Assembly (NCBI GenBank): GCA_030490835.1
Contig: CM059975.1
Coordinates: forward strand, 32,024,133 to 32,088,132
Source: Annona cherimola
Taxonomy: Eukaryota; Streptophyta; Magnoliopsida; Magnoliales; Annonaceae
Direction: 5' to 3'
DNA length: 64,000 nucleotides
Notes under the pieces: generated by a model
Databases searched by the model: none
What the model was told of the DNA's origin: nothing
What the model saw: the letters and a program-made list of their open reading frames with translations, nothing else
Program-made: the position numbers and the translations under genes
Part shown: positions 8,693-21,914 of the stretch, in pieces
Layout of the letters: each line of letters opens with the position of its first letter
Position numbering within the stretch: position 1 is the stretch's first letter

Positions 8693-10494
8693 TTAAGGAC
8701 AGGATTTGGAGGCGTATTCAGGGCTGGAATGGCAAACTGCTCTCTGCAGGCGGCAAAGAGATACTAATTAAGGCAGTTGCCCAGGCTATACCGTCATATG
8801 CAATGTGCATCTTTTTAATGCCCAAATCTTTTTGCAACGATATCAACGCCATGCTGAGCAAATTTTGGTGGGGAGAGAAGAATGGAAGGAGGAAGATGAG
8901 CTGGGTGGCTTGGAAGGAGATGTGCAAGCCCAAATGCATGGGGGGAATGGGGTTCAGGGATTTCCATTGCTTCAATAAAGCCCTTCTTGCCAAGCAAGTG
9001 TGGAGATTAGTCTCATCTACTCACTCCCTTTGTCATAAAGTCCTAAAGGCCAAATACTTTCCGCATTCGGATATTTGGAGTTGCAATGAGAAACCATCGG
9101 ATTCTTTCACCTGGAAGAGCATTTTGAAAGCTAGAGATGTCATTCAGTCGGGATGTAGATGGCGGATTGGTAACGGCAATCGAGTGAAGGTGTTTTTTGA
9201 TAATTGGCTGGTGAGCAGAGTTTGCAAAGCGGGACCTCTCCCTTCTTCTATGCCGGATGACATGACTGTCAATCACCTCATTGACAGTGCTACCAAATCA
9301 TGGAATAGGGATTGGGTGGTTGCGGCTTTGGGCGAGAACCGGTGGCCCGAAGTTAACTCGATTCCTCTTCCGGGGAGACCTATGGATGATTGCATGTTTT
9401 GGACCCACAAGCCTAATGGGAACTTCTCGATCAAGTCTGCATACAGGATGCTCTGCGGAGGAACAAATTCGATAGCACAGGCGGCTATTTTTCGGGCACT
9501 ATGGCGGTTGCGGCTTCCATCTAAAGTCATCATATTTGGTTGGAGATTGGCAAGGGATGTTCTCCCCACCTTGCTAAATCTTAACCGCAGAGGAATTGAT
9601 ATTGACTTATGTTGCATGTTTTGCAGGAGAGAAGTCGAAGATGCTAACCATCTTTTTATCAGGTGTGATGCGACCAGAGACATCTGCAGAAGGGTTCTGA
9701 GGGGGGATCCTCTCAGATTATCGGTTATGGAGGTCTTCGAGGCTTGTGTGCGTGATATGAGGCATGAGGATATGACTTTCTTCCTTCTTTGCTGCTGGCG
9801 GGTATGGTTTCTCCGCAACAAGTTCAGAGAGGAGGGTGTCCCGCCATATTTCGCTGATACCTTCGCTTGGTGCACAGAGTTTATTAACCACTACCGAGAG
9901 GCAAAATTGTTCACATACTCGGAGCCGCCTGAGCGTGCCATGGTAACCAGATGGGCAAAACCACCTCGGGGTTTTGTCAAGATAAACACGGATGGCAGAT
10001 GTCTTATGGACCGGGATGGATTCGGATGTGCTGCGGTGATCCGAGACTCGGGGGGCTCTTTTATTGCTGCCAGGGGATGGAAGTGGGATGGGGTGCGTGA
10101 GCCACTTCTTATTGAGGCGACTGCTCTTCTTTTGGGAATCAAATGGGTTGTCCAACTAAACATCGAGCAAGCACAATTTGAAACTGACTCCCTACTGCTT
10201 TACAATTTTTTGTCCAACCTGGAACCAATCTCATCCCCGGTGGGTTTCATGATTGAGGAAATCAGATCGATTCTTAGTGTAAATGGGTCTTTTTCTGTTC
10301 ATCATGTATTGAGGCAGGGAAATGCTGTTGCGCATTCCCTTGCTCATTTGGTCTCTGTGTCTGATGCGAACCATCTTGAATGGTGGGATGTTCTACCCCA
10401 AGTCGTCACTGAAAAACTTTGTACAGATAATTTTTTGGAATTGAGTCTGGTGGATTCCGTTGTCCTTCCCTTCTCTCAAATTGAGAGGGAGTAA
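8693..10494 (+). CDS. LINE ORF2 C-terminal part: RT tail, zf-RVT, RNase H
   Basis: The frame is open from the LTR junction (first codons IKDRIWRRIQGWNGK) to 10494, about 600 codons; the first ATG is at 8803. The first part is the RT thumb and connection typical of plant L1 elements (GGKEILIKAVAQAIPSYAM, FWWGEKNGRRKMSW). A zinc-binding zf-RVT region follows (about 9485-9700, RLPSKVIIFGWRLARDVLPT then CCMFC). The end is a plant-type RNase H (VKINTDG near 9978, an IEATAL segment, FETDSLL, NAVAHSLAH). There is no frameshift in this part. It would act in target-primed reverse transcription, but is dead here because its 5' half is separated by the copia element. Confidence 0.9.
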
Positions 10495-10532
10495 GGACAG
10501 AGGATATCCTTTTCATCAAAAAAAAAAAAAAA
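8693..10532 (+). mobile_element. L1-type LINE, 3' part, interrupted by the copia element
   Basis: LINE coding sequence runs from the copia LTR junction to a stop at 10494, followed by a 23-base spacer and a run of 15 A (10518-10532). The 5' part would lie beyond the copia insertion, left of the window. It is the same family as the antisense LINE at 55476-64000: both share IFL(M/L)PKS, FWWGEK and LLAKQVWRLVS and a similar AT-rich tail before the poly(A). Confidence 0.9.
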
Positions 10533-12509
10533 CTCATCTCAAGCTGAAATTTCATAAATAGAGTTATGACTTAGGTTTAAAATAAGATTAAGGTTACAAT
10601 TAATGTTTTAAAAATGAGATTAGGTTGCAAAATCGACCTTTGTAGTGTGAAATTTTTGTTTTGAGTTTCGAGGAATATATTTTGCCATTTCGAAAAGGAT
10701 TATTTGGTACAAGGACGAAAATCGTCATGCTCCACCGAGTCAAGGTTAACCCAACTCTAATCTTATTTTCCAAAGATCGTGTCCGACTGTACTATTTACA
10801 TTTGACGGAAAAGATTAGTTTGACTCTCATTTTTCTTCAATCGGTCATGTTTGTTTCAAGTTGTAAATGTGATAATTTTAAAATTTTATATTGTATTAAC
10901 ATAAAATCATTTCTATGAAAAATTTAAAAGTTAATATTTTAACATTTTATTATTTGTAAAAATAAAACACAATTATCATACTAACTAACGCTTTAATAAA
11001 AGTCATTTTTTGTAATAAAGAAGAGATCATTTTTAATCTACCATCTTTTCTCAATGCTTGATAAATTTATTTCTTAGAGTGAAATTTCATTAAGATCTAT
11101 AATTTCTAAACAATGTCTCTAGGGTTCTAGCCTATATCTAGGTTAGGAGTCCTAAGTTTAATATTTTGATTTTCATTTATCAACTTTCATCTCTAATCCT
11201 TCTCTTAAAATATATTAAATCATGTCAAATGTGTTATCAATTCACTAAATAATACAATATACAATAAGATATTAAATTAAAACAACAACATTCTTAATTA
11301 TTTGACAAGGACAAAAAAGAATCATAAATAATTCAAAAGTTCTACATTCTAAACCTTAGAATAAGAGAATTAATCAGGTATAATTTCAATGGTCCTTGCA
11401 AACATAATCAAATAAATATTAGTCACTGAATTATTTTATAAAAATATCAAAAATAGAAGCAAAGAAAAATCGAAAGTTTATTGAATTTCTTCACAGAAGC
11501 TAGGATCTCCTTCTCTCGAGCTTGCTGGATGATTAAGCTTCTCTCTCTCCATTTACGCTCCTTTATATGAGCACAATGCCAAGATTGGATACTCTCTTAC
11601 GGATACCTCTTTTCAAAGTAGGGGTCCAACTTGATACTGAGTCTGGTTGGAAATCAAATTTAAGTGTTTTTAAAATTAGATTTGGTTTCAACCTGATGCA
11701 AGAAAAACTCAAAATCAATATCAGATTTGCATAAACTCTGATACTAAAACCCGACTCGGTCCGAACTCGATGTCATAACTTAATTAAATTATAAAATATT
11801 TATTCTAAAACCTAAGTGTTATATACATTTATATATAAAAGTTGAATATATTATATCTACATTAACTTTATTTGCAAATAATTATAAATATACCAACTCT
11901 TTAAAATTATTACATACGTACTAATTAACGACGAGATATATATATTTCTCATTTTTATTAAATTTTAGATAACAATTTCATGTAATTTCATTTATTTTCT
12001 TACCTCGATTGTTTTGTGTGAACTTATTACGTTCATTATATTTAGAATTATCTTTAATAAAATACTAACTTTCATCCAAACTAAAGACGTCATAGATTAT
12101 AAATATATTCATGTGTAAACTATTCATGTGCAAATTTAATAATGTTTAAAAATCTGTTATGTTTATTAGTAATTTCAACTTCTATTGGTTTGTAAGTAAT
12201 CCGAAAGCAAGACCAAACAAATGTCAAGCCAACCCGAACCCGAATTTTTTATATTAGGGTTTGAGTTCACATAAACTCAGTTAGATTTGGGTTCACTCAA
12301 ATTCAATACAACCCGAGCTGAGTTGCATCTCTATTTCAAAAATAGCTTGGCATGACAATGAGCACATTGTGAAAATAGAAGCAAACAAATTGAAAAAACC
12401 ACAAAAATCTATGTGTTTGTACAATGGACATGCAAGTGGGCATTTTAGCTAAAATTCCACATGCTCAGGACATGTTGGGTGCTATTACCTAATTCTCTTT
12501 GATAATGTT
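10533..12509. other. AT-rich intergenic DNA, nothing convincing
   Basis: There is no coding frame with family resemblance; the only long ORF (10661-10918) is isolated and looks random. Around 11590-12340 some words (CCCGACTCGGTCC, CCCGAACCCGAATTTT, CCCGAGCTGAGTTGC) resemble decayed hAT-type inverted repeats, but no clean ends or TSD were found. Confidence 0.5.
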
Positions 12510-12802
12510 GCTGATTCTAAACACTCACAAATATCTAATAATATCCCTAAATTTTTCATATGAACACTACCAAAATAAAAGAAAAAAGCTTTCATCATAT
12601 GGTGGACACTCCCACAATGATAATAAAGAGACTGCTACCACCTCACTTTGCTGATTCTGAACACCCACAAATATCTAATAATATTACTAAATTTTTCATA
12701 TGATGGACACCACAATAGAAGACAAATGCTCTAACCATATGGTGGACACTCCTACAATGATAATAAAGAGACGGCTACCACAACTGCTACCACCCCACTT
12801 GA
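12510..12802. repeat. tandem duplication, unit about 140 bp, two copies
   Basis: GCTGATTCTAAACACTCAC at 12510 repeats as GCTGATTCTGAACACCCAC at 12650. Both continue through CACAAATATCTAATAATAT, TTTTTCATATG, CATATGGTGGACACTCC and AATGATAATAAAGAGAC with scattered changes. No coding potential was seen. Confidence 0.85.
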
Positions 12803-13960
12803 GAAGACAAATCTTCTAATAAACCTGAGTGTTGACGGCAAGAATCAAACACTCGTCAAGCATGTATGAGACCAAACGCTCTGGCCAACCGAGCTGGGCT
12901 TCGATTGGTTCGCATTAGAGGTTGTTGCGTGGTTATTCTTTGCTCCTTCCAATGGCATTACTCTTCAAATTTGTGTAATTGATGTAATTTGTACTTATTT
13001 TCTAGAAAATACATTTAAGCCATAAAATCTATCACATTTGTATGGATTTCAAAAAAATCACGTTTGATGGAATTTCAACGATATCATGGTAAAATCTAAC
13101 GACCATCCTCAAAAAATAAATTGTGTTTAATTTAATCGTGATATTCAGCGTAAATTATAACATTCTGAATACCCTAAATCCTAAAATTTTACTTGTTCTC
13201 AAATGAACAAAATCAGAGCATCATTCTCAAGTTTTCATTCAAAGTAATTAGCAGATTTTCATAAGCACTAAAAGATATTGTTTCTTAATAACTATCAAAA
13301 TAATAAAAATTTAATCATTTACTCATGCATTCTTATTCAACAAAAGTTACTTCCATCGACATTATCAACCCTCTCATACCCAAATAGATTCATACACAAT
13401 TAACCAATCCTGTTTACTTCAAATTAATGAATTGAATGAACATGAAAACACATTAACCATGTCATATCTCAAATACAAAATTTCTATTTTCATCTTTATT
13501 TTGAAAAAACAAAGATGGACACATTTTTATTTTCTATTTCATCTTTATTAATGTAATGAACATAATCAAAAGATGGAAACGTCTTATCTTAAATCGTACT
13601 GGGTTAAGGGTAAAGGGTTATATTTAATAAAAGATATTCAAGGATAATAAAAATAAGATAATTTCTTCATGAAATATCAAAACACATTGAAAATAATAGC
13701 AAAATGAAGAGAGAATTTTTAAAATGCTGAAACTAGCATCTTTATTGCTCTCTTTTTACTTTTAAGTATTATAACACTAGCTATCACTTTAAAATTGGTT
13801 TCTTCAACTTTCTTTTCTTTTAAAAACTATTTTCTCCTTTCTTAATTACCTTCTCTTATGTGGTTTTGGTAAAAATACTCTACTAAAGGGTCATGGTTTA
13901 ACAATGGATTTATTATGAAAAAGTACATGATATCAACGATTCAACCAGGGGAACTGTTAT
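12803..13960. other. AT-rich intergenic DNA, nothing recognised
   Basis: No ORF, clear repeat end or RNA gene was seen. Short A/T tracts only. Confidence 0.5.
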
Positions 13961-14281
13961 TGTGCACCTGGGTGTACTTTGCTTCGATGCAGCCAGGTAT
14001 AAAACCTATTTATTATTATTTTAAATTTTTTATAAAACTGTTAATTTAAGTGTATTGCAAATGTGTATCAAGTTTTACTATTTTTACATATTTTTTGTAT
14101 TGTGTTAAATCAGTGACATTTTAATAATTTTAAATTACAAAAAAGCTACTAATTTTAAAAAATTCAAAAAATATTTAAAATGGTAAAACTTAATACACAT
14201 GTTTAATACACTTAGATTAATAGTTGTATAAAAAAATTTAAAATAATAATAATAAATGGGTTAAATGCACTAAGGTGCACA
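13961..14281. mobile_element. foldback element (shared-core family, GTGCAC ends)
   Basis: Ends TGTGCACCTGGGTGTAC and (inverted) GTGCACCTTAGTGCAT bracket two AT-rich arms that are reverse complements of each other. The core words TTAAGTGTATTG and TTTTACTATTTTTA recur inverted in the right arm. It is the same core as at 18664, 34677, 54097 and others. Confidence 0.65.
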
Positions 14282-16158
14282 GAGTATATTAAATCACCTT
14301 CCTTCAAGAAGCTAGCTAACAAGGGATTAAAAAAATTAGATAAGTTATGGCTAAAAGTTCAAAATGAAATGCTTTAATCACTTTTTTCTTACATGTTCAC
14401 TGAGATTTTGCTTCGAATTGTAAACTTACTTTAATGAGTATTCAAAAATTTCATCAACACCTACAAATTATCTTCAAATAATCATGGACTTGATATTATA
14501 AACTAATAAATATATTTAAGTAGTTAAAATGCTCTAAGTTAGATGAGCTATTGCAAAACAGATCATGCAAGTTTTTGTAATTTCATTTTAGAATATTATT
14601 TTTTCCTTTTTGCAAAATAAATCAAACGAGTTTTAAATCTTTGTTAAATGATCTTATGCAACGGAACTAATTTTTTCCAATTTATTTGTTATAGTTATCC
14701 ATTTAATAATAATAGTTAAAATCATTTTAATCTAAAATTTGAGTGGTCCATGCATAAAATAAGATTTTAATGGGTATATGTTGGTTCGAAAAATTATACT
14801 TACTTTGTGGCCATTTTCAAATAAATGTAGGCCTAAAGTGAGATCTTACTTTTCATTGATCTTGGTAGCATTGAAGTATATTCCATTTATACAAATGTGA
14901 TATGCTAAATATAATGCATTAAACAAATCTCATCAAATAATGCAAATACAGCCCATTTGAACAGGTCGCATGATGCAAATAAGGCTTATTATTTGAACGC
15001 CTTTCCCATGAACATGATTCAATACTAATTTGAAAAAATCAAAACGAAAATTTGGAAAAAATAAGAATAAATACTTGAAGATAGAGAACTTTAAAAAATA
15101 TATTTGTGATTTGCAAGAGAGAAAATAAGAGAGAATTTAGTGAGGATTACTTCCTGCGATAGAAATTTAAACTATAATATGTATCTTTACTACGGGTTGT
15201 CTTATAAAATAAGCCTTTTAAGTATGAATAATTTTATTTTGACATTTATGTTTTAATATTTAGCAAATAAAATTTTTAAAGCTTGTTGGTAAGTTGTAAA
15301 AAGAGTTATATGACATTTGAACATGATTCTACTTCTTAACTATCTAAATAATATACTTTCTATTATAACTTAAAATTTAAAATTCTTTTTTTTGCCATTT
15401 TCTATATAACTACTTTAACTTTTTATATTTATCTATTTACTTCTAATTATCCTTTATCACAACATATCACTTTCTTTTTTTTTTCAAAAATTACCTTAAT
15501 CTTTTATATTCCTCTCAATAGAGACTTAAGCTCGTTTCATAATAAATAAAAGAATTAATCCCGCTTTCCACACCTCTTTTTTTTCTTAACCAAACCTCTC
15601 TTTGTATAATAAGTCTATTATATACCTAATTACCATATTTTTTAAATTTTGATATTTTACATAATTATCATCCATTTTCTTTTTTATTTTTTTACTCATA
15701 ATCATTGCTTCTATACTCTTTATCATTCTTCTAATTTTTTCGGGAAAAAAAAATTACGAACAGATTTTTCTCCATTTTTTGGTCGTTATTAAATAGACCT
15801 AGTTCGAAATCATTCAATTCGGTGTAACGACATGTGCAATACGATTTTGATGAAAAGGTAGGATGAAGGAGAGATCTTATATGTTAGAAAATGTGAAATT
15901 ATATTGGAATGAGGAAGGTATCGTTGAAAATGTTAAAAACATGTTCGTCACATATTAGAAAATTAAAATATCGTGGATGTGTTTCGCAATCATAGAAGCT
16001 TGTCCATTTAAATTTTTTAATCATTCATTAGTAATTACCCAAGCAAATATTTTACTTTTTTATTGTCCATCCACAACTACTCATAAAAATATCCTACATT
16101 TTTTTAATTTTAGAAAAATTCATCTTATATTATAATAGTTATTCATAATTTTTATTAT
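14282..16158. other. AT-rich intergenic DNA
   Basis: No coding frame was seen. The 15350-15620 stretch has T-rich words resembling the antisense Tourist-like MITE family but without ends, so it is not called. Confidence 0.45.
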
Positions 16159-16440
16159 GAGTGTGTTTGAAAAGTGATAAAACTTTTAAATAAAAAATTA
16201 TTGGTGTAAAAGTTGTTAAAATGAAAAAGAATAGTATAATATGATAATGGTAATAACGAGGAATAAAGAAAATAAAGTTAAAATAAATAGGTAAATTGTA
16301 TGGATAGTTGTGTAGAAATGATTAAAAATTAAGACAGTTTGCATAGAAAAACGCAAATAAATACTTTAAAAATTGAATAGAAAAAAGTTTTAACTTGAAA
16401 AGTTTTGAATGAAAAAATTTATTTAATAACAAACACACCA
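16159..16440 (+). mobile_element. Tourist/Harbinger-like MITE, diverged copy
   Basis: The left end GAGTGTGTTTG and right end CAAACACACCA are inverted, flanked by the 3-bp TSD TAT (16156-16158 and 16441-16443). The interior AAAACTTTTAAATAAAAA and AATAAAGTTAAAATAAATAGG match the family at 20589 and 22822. Confidence 0.75.
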
Positions 16441-16454
16441 TATATCCACATTGT

Positions 16455-16795
16455 TTCAAAATTTTATTTCTTACCAACAACATTTTATCCTAAATGTCTA
16501 TTATACCAATACAATCAAAAGTTGTTAATCTATTACTACTAAAAAAACAATCGTTGATTACCTCATTAGAAAAACAATTTTACCCTTCCTTAATTTCTTT
16601 ACTAAAACGAAATATGACTCAATTAAAGTTGGTAAATCATTAATTTGTGATGTCAAGTAGTTCAAATATTATATTATGGTTAAATTATTTCAATTAGAAA
16701 AAATTTGAAGAGATAAAATTATTTTTTCAATAGGGTAGTTAATAGTTATTATGATTGCATAAATATAATAAGATTTATGGGCAAATGATAGTGAA
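16455..16795. mobile_element. foldback MITE, diverged relative of 17612-18063
   Basis: The left half (CAACATTTTATCCTAAATG, ATCGTTGATTACCTCATTAGAAAAACAATT) is approximately inverted in the right half (AAAATTATTTTTTCAATAGGGTAGTTAATAG). The ends are unclear. Confidence 0.5.
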
Positions 16796-16881
16796 CATAA
16801 GAGATACACTTTTTTTATTTTGTTCTATTTACTCCTCACTATTACCCTTACCATTAAATGCCAAATACACGTTGTATTAAT

Positions 16882-17153
16882 GGTATGTTTGTTTCTAATT
16901 AAAAATTTTCAAGGTAAAACTTTTCGCTTTACATAATTATCATATTTTTTAATTATTTTTCACATTTTTCTGTACAACTATCCTACTTTTCAATCATTTT
17001 GTATACTTACCTATGCAACAAACCTGTCTATTTTAATTTTATTCTTTTTATTTCTCATCGTTACTCTTATTATATTACATCATTTTTTCTCATTTCAAAA
17101 AATTTACTCTAAAAACATTTCATCTAAAGTTTTATTAATTTCCAAATCCACCC
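16882..17153 (-). mobile_element. Tourist/Harbinger-like MITE, decayed, antisense
   Basis: Left end GGTATGTTTGTTTC and right end CCAAATCCACCC. The interior order (CTTTTCGCTTTACATAATTATCAT, TTTCTCATCGTTACTC) follows the antisense copies at 22361 and 35052. No clear TSD. Confidence 0.55.
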
Positions 17154-17611
17154 AAAAAATGAGAAGTCTTTAATAATAAAAATTTTCATTTGGTTCTTAT
17201 CGCCCAGGACCCAACCTCGCATAAATACATTATTTAACTTGTTTCACGTTTGTCTTCCGCAACTAATTTCTAAATTTATTCACAAATTAAATCTTATTTA
17301 CGATATGATCGCGCATTTGAAAATTAACACAAACAACCATAGGTTTTACTTATAATTCTAAACATAACAACATGGTTAGCTTTTATCGGTTAAAAGAGGA
17401 TAATTTTTCAAAATAACTACATTTCTTTAACTTTTTTTTATATATATAAAAGGCTCATTACCTGTGCATACCTACCCAAACAACCCAGTGGGATGACTGT
17501 GCATTTTTTGCTTCATAACCATGCTTATATTGTAGAACGGGAAAGCTTTTATGAAAAAAATCTTTGGTGTAAATTCTTCCATTTTGAGTATTTTGACGGA
17601 TGATGAAAAGA

Positions 17612-18063
17612 AATAATTCATTTTATACCTATAACAATCAAACATAATTCCTAATATACCTACAACATTTTATAAATTCCTCTTATACGTATAATATTTC
17701 ATCCTAAATTCATCCCATACCTGTTAAAATCAGTGTTATCTACTTTATTGGAAAGACGATTTTGCCTATTAAAAATTTTCTTATTAAGATAATTTAATTT
17801 TAACATAAGTCAATTGATGGTAGCAAATTATTAATACAAGATATTAAATAATTTGAAAATCATATTAAAGCTGATTTATTTTAATTAGAAAAAATTTTAA
17901 AATGAAAAAATCATCTTTTCAATGAGATAAATAACGATGGTTTTAATAGTGTGAGTATAGAAGAAATTTATGGTGAAATGTTATGGGTATTAGAGAAATT
18001 TATGAAACGTTATGAGTATATTAGGAATTATATGCAATTATTATGAGTATAAGATGAATTATT
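17612..18063. mobile_element. foldback MITE with about 150-bp arms
   Basis: The left arm starts AATAATTCATTTTATACCTAT and its inverted partner ends ATGAGTATAAGATGAATTATT. Inner words CCTAATATAC and GATTTTGCC/TCATCTTTTC also pair. No ORF. The class is unknown because the TSD was not resolved. Confidence 0.6.
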
Positions 18064-18663
18064 CCTAATGAAAATCTTATTCTATTTATCATATTTAACA
18101 TCAGTATATTGAAAATACTTTCACTTGTACAGTATCAATGTGCATGGCTACATAAGGTGTGAAATCAATGCAATAAATAATTTAATATTAAATATCAATT
18201 TTAAGATTGTATTTTCAAGTTTCAAATATCACTTTTATATAGATAAATAATTCTATAAAGTAATGCGTTCGAGTAAATATATGAATGAATTTAAGCATTT
18301 TTTCCTTTTAAACATATAACTACCTATTTCTAAGTGAATATAACCCATATATATTTGATTTAGATGAAACTTGATCTTTTAAAAAAACAAATTATATTAA
18401 TATAATCAATAGATTAAATTTTTTATCAAGAATTAAAAAATTAGAATTTAAAGAGGTTACATGGAATCACCATGTTACCGAATTTAGATATATACGGGGA
18501 TGCAATACAATTTGTGTTCATATTTTTTTGGATAAAATTTGTGTTCATATTCGAATTTTAATATTTTCTTCCAATCTACGGAACATTGTGCCATCTTTCA
18601 TCACACTTTCTATTTTCTTGTATACAAGGCAAAATATTAAGGATCCTGATTTTATAAACTTTG

Positions 18664-19015
18664 ATTGCACTTAGCTTCAGTGTACTCAAGTGAAAAAATT
18701 TATTTTTAAATTTTAAATTTTTTTATAAAACTGTTAATCTAAGTATCTTTAACATATTTATTAAGTTTTACCATTTTTGATAAATTATAAATATTTTTTA
18801 TTTTTTTAAAAGGAGTATTTTAGTCATTTTTAAATAACTAAAATACATCTATTTTCTCATTACAAAATTCATCTGTTTTTGAAAAATAAAAATATCAATA
18901 AGTCTTCAAAATTGGCTTATGAATTAAATACACTGAGATAAATATTTTATAGAAAATTTTAAAAAAATAAGTTTTCTACTTCTAAGTGCACCAAAGCTAA
19001 GTGCATCCAGGTGTA
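18664..19015. mobile_element. foldback element (shared-core family)
   Basis: The outer words TTGCACTTAGCTTCAGTGTACT and AAGCTAAGTGCATCCAGGTG pair. The arms carry AACTGTTAATCTAAGTATC with TTTACCATTTTTGA, and a decayed inverted copy on the right. Confidence 0.65.
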
Positions 19016-19077
19016 TATGATCATTGGTGAAATAATTCTTTTTTAAAAAACAGATTGTTAAGTAACTTCTTGATACA

Positions 19078-19344
19078 GGGTGTATTTGAGAATAATAAAA
19101 TTTTTTGTGAAAAATTTTAGAAAATAAAAGTTGTCAAATAATATGATATGACAGAGGTAATAATGAAGAGTAAAGAGGACGAAGTTAAAATAAATAGATT
19201 AGTTGTATATGTAATTGTGTAGAAATAATTTAAAAATAGGATAATTATGTAAAAAAAATATAAAAAATAATTAAAAATATAATAATTATAAAGAATAAAA
19301 AGTTCCGTACGAAAAGTTGTAACTTGAAATTGCCAAACACGCCC
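19078..19344 (+). mobile_element. Tourist/Harbinger-like MITE, diverged
   Basis: Left end GGGTGTATTTGAG and right end CCAAACACGCCC. The interior matches the family (AAAGTTGTCAAATAATATGATATGA, GAAGTTAAAATAAATAG). Flanks ACA and GTA do not form a clear TSD. Confidence 0.65.
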
Positions 19345-19739
19345 GTACTTTCTACCTAAATTCTTTTTTTCTTTTTTTTTTTTTGGATGAAATTCTACCT
19401 AAATTCTTTTGCGAGAAAATCAGCTGAATTATTACCGGTCAAGGCTAGTCGGCTGGGTTTGCTACACTGGCTGGAAGGCCTGGAGCCTAGCCCTCAATAG
19501 TACTTTCCGCAATCCGCGCTCTTTGGCTGCCGAGCTCCTGACGAGCCTAGACGCAGATGAGGGCTAGATACGTCATTTGATCAACCATTTGCCTACACGT
19601 GTTTCTTCACGGAGCAAATCAAAGGAGCCTTTAATTTAATGCGCTTGGAAGGGAAGAGACCGAAATAAAAATCATCTCACGTTTGTTCTCAGGCTTTTTG
19701 CAACGGAACACCATCATACACATCATTTAATCTACATTA

Positions 19740-20035
19740 TTCATTATTTTTGCAATAAATTATATTTTTAATCTTTTCTTCGTAAATATATTTTCTTAAG
19801 TGTATTCAATCAGTATACCAAGTTTCACGATTTTACAGGACTTTTACGTATTTATTTTTTATTTTTATAAATCAATTTTTAAAAGGTAAAAAATGACTTA
19901 ATTCTCCCTTAAATTAATGATTTTTAAAAATAAAAATTAAATTTGAAAAAGTATTGTAAAATGATAAAATTTGGTATAAATATTAAATACACTTAGAAAA
20001 CATATTTATAAAAATTAATGACGTAGTTTAGCTAA
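19740..20035. mobile_element. foldback element (shared-core family), same subtype as 45010
   Basis: TATTTTCTTAAGTGTATTCAAT with ACCAAGTTTCACGATTTTA on the left pair with AAAATGATAAAATTTGG and AAATACACTTAGAAAACAT on the right. Confidence 0.6.
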
Positions 20036-20230
20036 TGCATATAATTGGGCTCCTTTTGAAACAAATCTTTAAAATATGCAAGGTTGTGTTTTAGTACCTA
20101 TGAATTGGCATTTTACATGATAACCTATGAGTATGTTACAAGGTAAAAAGAAAAAGTTGAGAAAAAATGAAGAAAAGTAGGAGATTGATGGGATATAGTA
20201 AAGATTATGAGTAAAGATGATAAAGCTCAA

Positions 20231-20512
20231 GAGGGTATACATTTACGTTTAAGCTAAAACTTTTGAATTTAAAATTTTTTACTATTCATAATTATTTTAA
20301 TTTTTAATTATTTATTTACTTCTTTTTGTATAATTGTCAATGTCTTCTAATGGTTTCTACACAACTACTTGTCCACTCATATATTTAACTTTTTTATTTT
20401 ATTTTTATTTTTCTTATTTCTCATCCTACCATATTATATTATTTTTTTCCATTTTAAAAACTTGTATACTAAAATTTTTATCACTTCTCAAACAAACCTT
20501 AAATAAATGAGA
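20231..20512 (-). mobile_element. Tourist/Harbinger-like MITE, strongly decayed
   Basis: The interior resembles antisense copies (TAAAACTTTTGAATTTAAAA, TTTTTAATTATTTATTTACTTC, CTCATCCTACCATATTATATT). The ends are only weakly kept. Confidence 0.4.
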
Positions 20513-20588
20513 TAATTATATAAAAATACTTGATAATAATAGAAAAAGTTAATGTTTCAAATCACTTCCAAACATGTTAACACAATAG

Positions 20589-20878
20589 GGGTGTGTTTGG
20601 TTAGGGGTAAAACTTTTGATGAAAAGTTTTTGAGATAGAAGTTGTCACATTGATAGAAAATGATGTGATAAAATAGGAGTAATGATGAGAAGTAAAGAGA
20701 ATAAAGTTAAAATAGATAGGTTAGTTATATAGATAGTTGTGTAGAAATGATTGAAAAGTAGGGTAGTTTGTATAGGAAAATGTGAAAAATAATTAAAAAA
20801 TAAAATAGTTATGAAGAGTGAAAAGTTTTAGATTGAAAAGTTTTGATTGAAATGTTTATGTCCCAAACAAACACACCC
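20589..20878 (+). mobile_element. Tourist/Harbinger-like MITE, well preserved (290 bp)
   Basis: Ends GGGTGTGTTTGG and CCAAACAAACACACCC are inverted, with the 3-bp TSD TAG on both sides (20586-20588 and 20879-20881). The interior is AT-rich with no ORF, so it depends on a transposase elsewhere. A 3-bp TSD and GGG-starting ends fit PIF/Harbinger. Confidence 0.85.
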
Positions 20879-21604
20879 TAGGTTGTAATATGAAAAAAAT
20901 ACCTTTCGTAAGTATTTTCCAATAAATTTTTACCAATTTAGAATAATTAATAACACGTTTTTTCACATAATCCTCCATGCGCAAGAAAATTATCTTTCAC
21001 GAGTTGTTTCAAGGGAATTTTGCTGAGTAAGAACAATTTGTAATATGTTTTAACATGATGTCCAATGGAAAATGATTCAACATAGCAGCCCCTTTTTTTT
21101 ATCTTAAACTTTTAAATAATAAACTAGTTGCCAATATACAAACAAAACACAGTGCAATTCAATTGGGAAAAAGACATTAATTAGTTGACTATTACATTTT
21201 TATTTTTTATTAATAAAATTTTGATAATTTTATCATATAAGATTTGATAATTTTACCATAATTGAAGGCATGTCTCGTGGATTTGATAATGAAAAAATAC
21301 AAAAATTTAAAAAAATGAAATAGCGATGTGTATTACAAAAATAATGTTCATAAATAAATAGGAAAAAATAATATAGGCCAATATGAAATATATTTAGAAT
21401 GTAGACATAGTAATCCGAAAATTAGAGCAATTTGGTGATTAAGCTGTTAAATCATATGCAAAGTGTGAATAATACTTTTTTAATGCTTTTTCTCGTTACT
21501 AAATGGATTATTAGCTTTATAAAATTACTGGATAATATATAAATATTTACGACGTATTTTTATTACTTAGATGATTAAGTAGCTAACTAGAATAAGTTAG
21601 GCCA

Positions 21605-21855
21605 CTCGGCACTTGGCTTAGTGGTAAATTCAGATGCCTTGGAGTGGGGATATTGGGTTTCAAATCTGTTTCCCCTCATGAGAGGAGTTTTTACAATATA
21701 GTTTTTTGAAAGCAGTTTTGCAAATTCACTCCTAAAAGTGGGGTTTTTTAGAAATTTTCATTGGTGTAGGAGTATTTATATTAAAATTACTTCAATAGTA
21801 TAAAGGTTGTGAATATACCTCATTATAATATGTAAATGTTACATTATATAAAAAA
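21605..21855 (+). mobile_element. tRNA-derived SINE
   Basis: Pol III box A TGGCTTAGTGG (21614-21624) and box B GGTTTCAAATC (21656-21666) are 31 bases apart, as in tRNA-derived SINE heads. The body is followed by GTTGTGAATATACCTCATTATAAT. A second copy lies at 55084-55312. Ends and TSD are not exact. Confidence 0.75.
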
Positions 21856-21914
21856 TGTTAGTGAAAAAAACTAGAGTATTTAAGGATCTTTGATCCTTTA
21901 GAACGTGGGCTAGA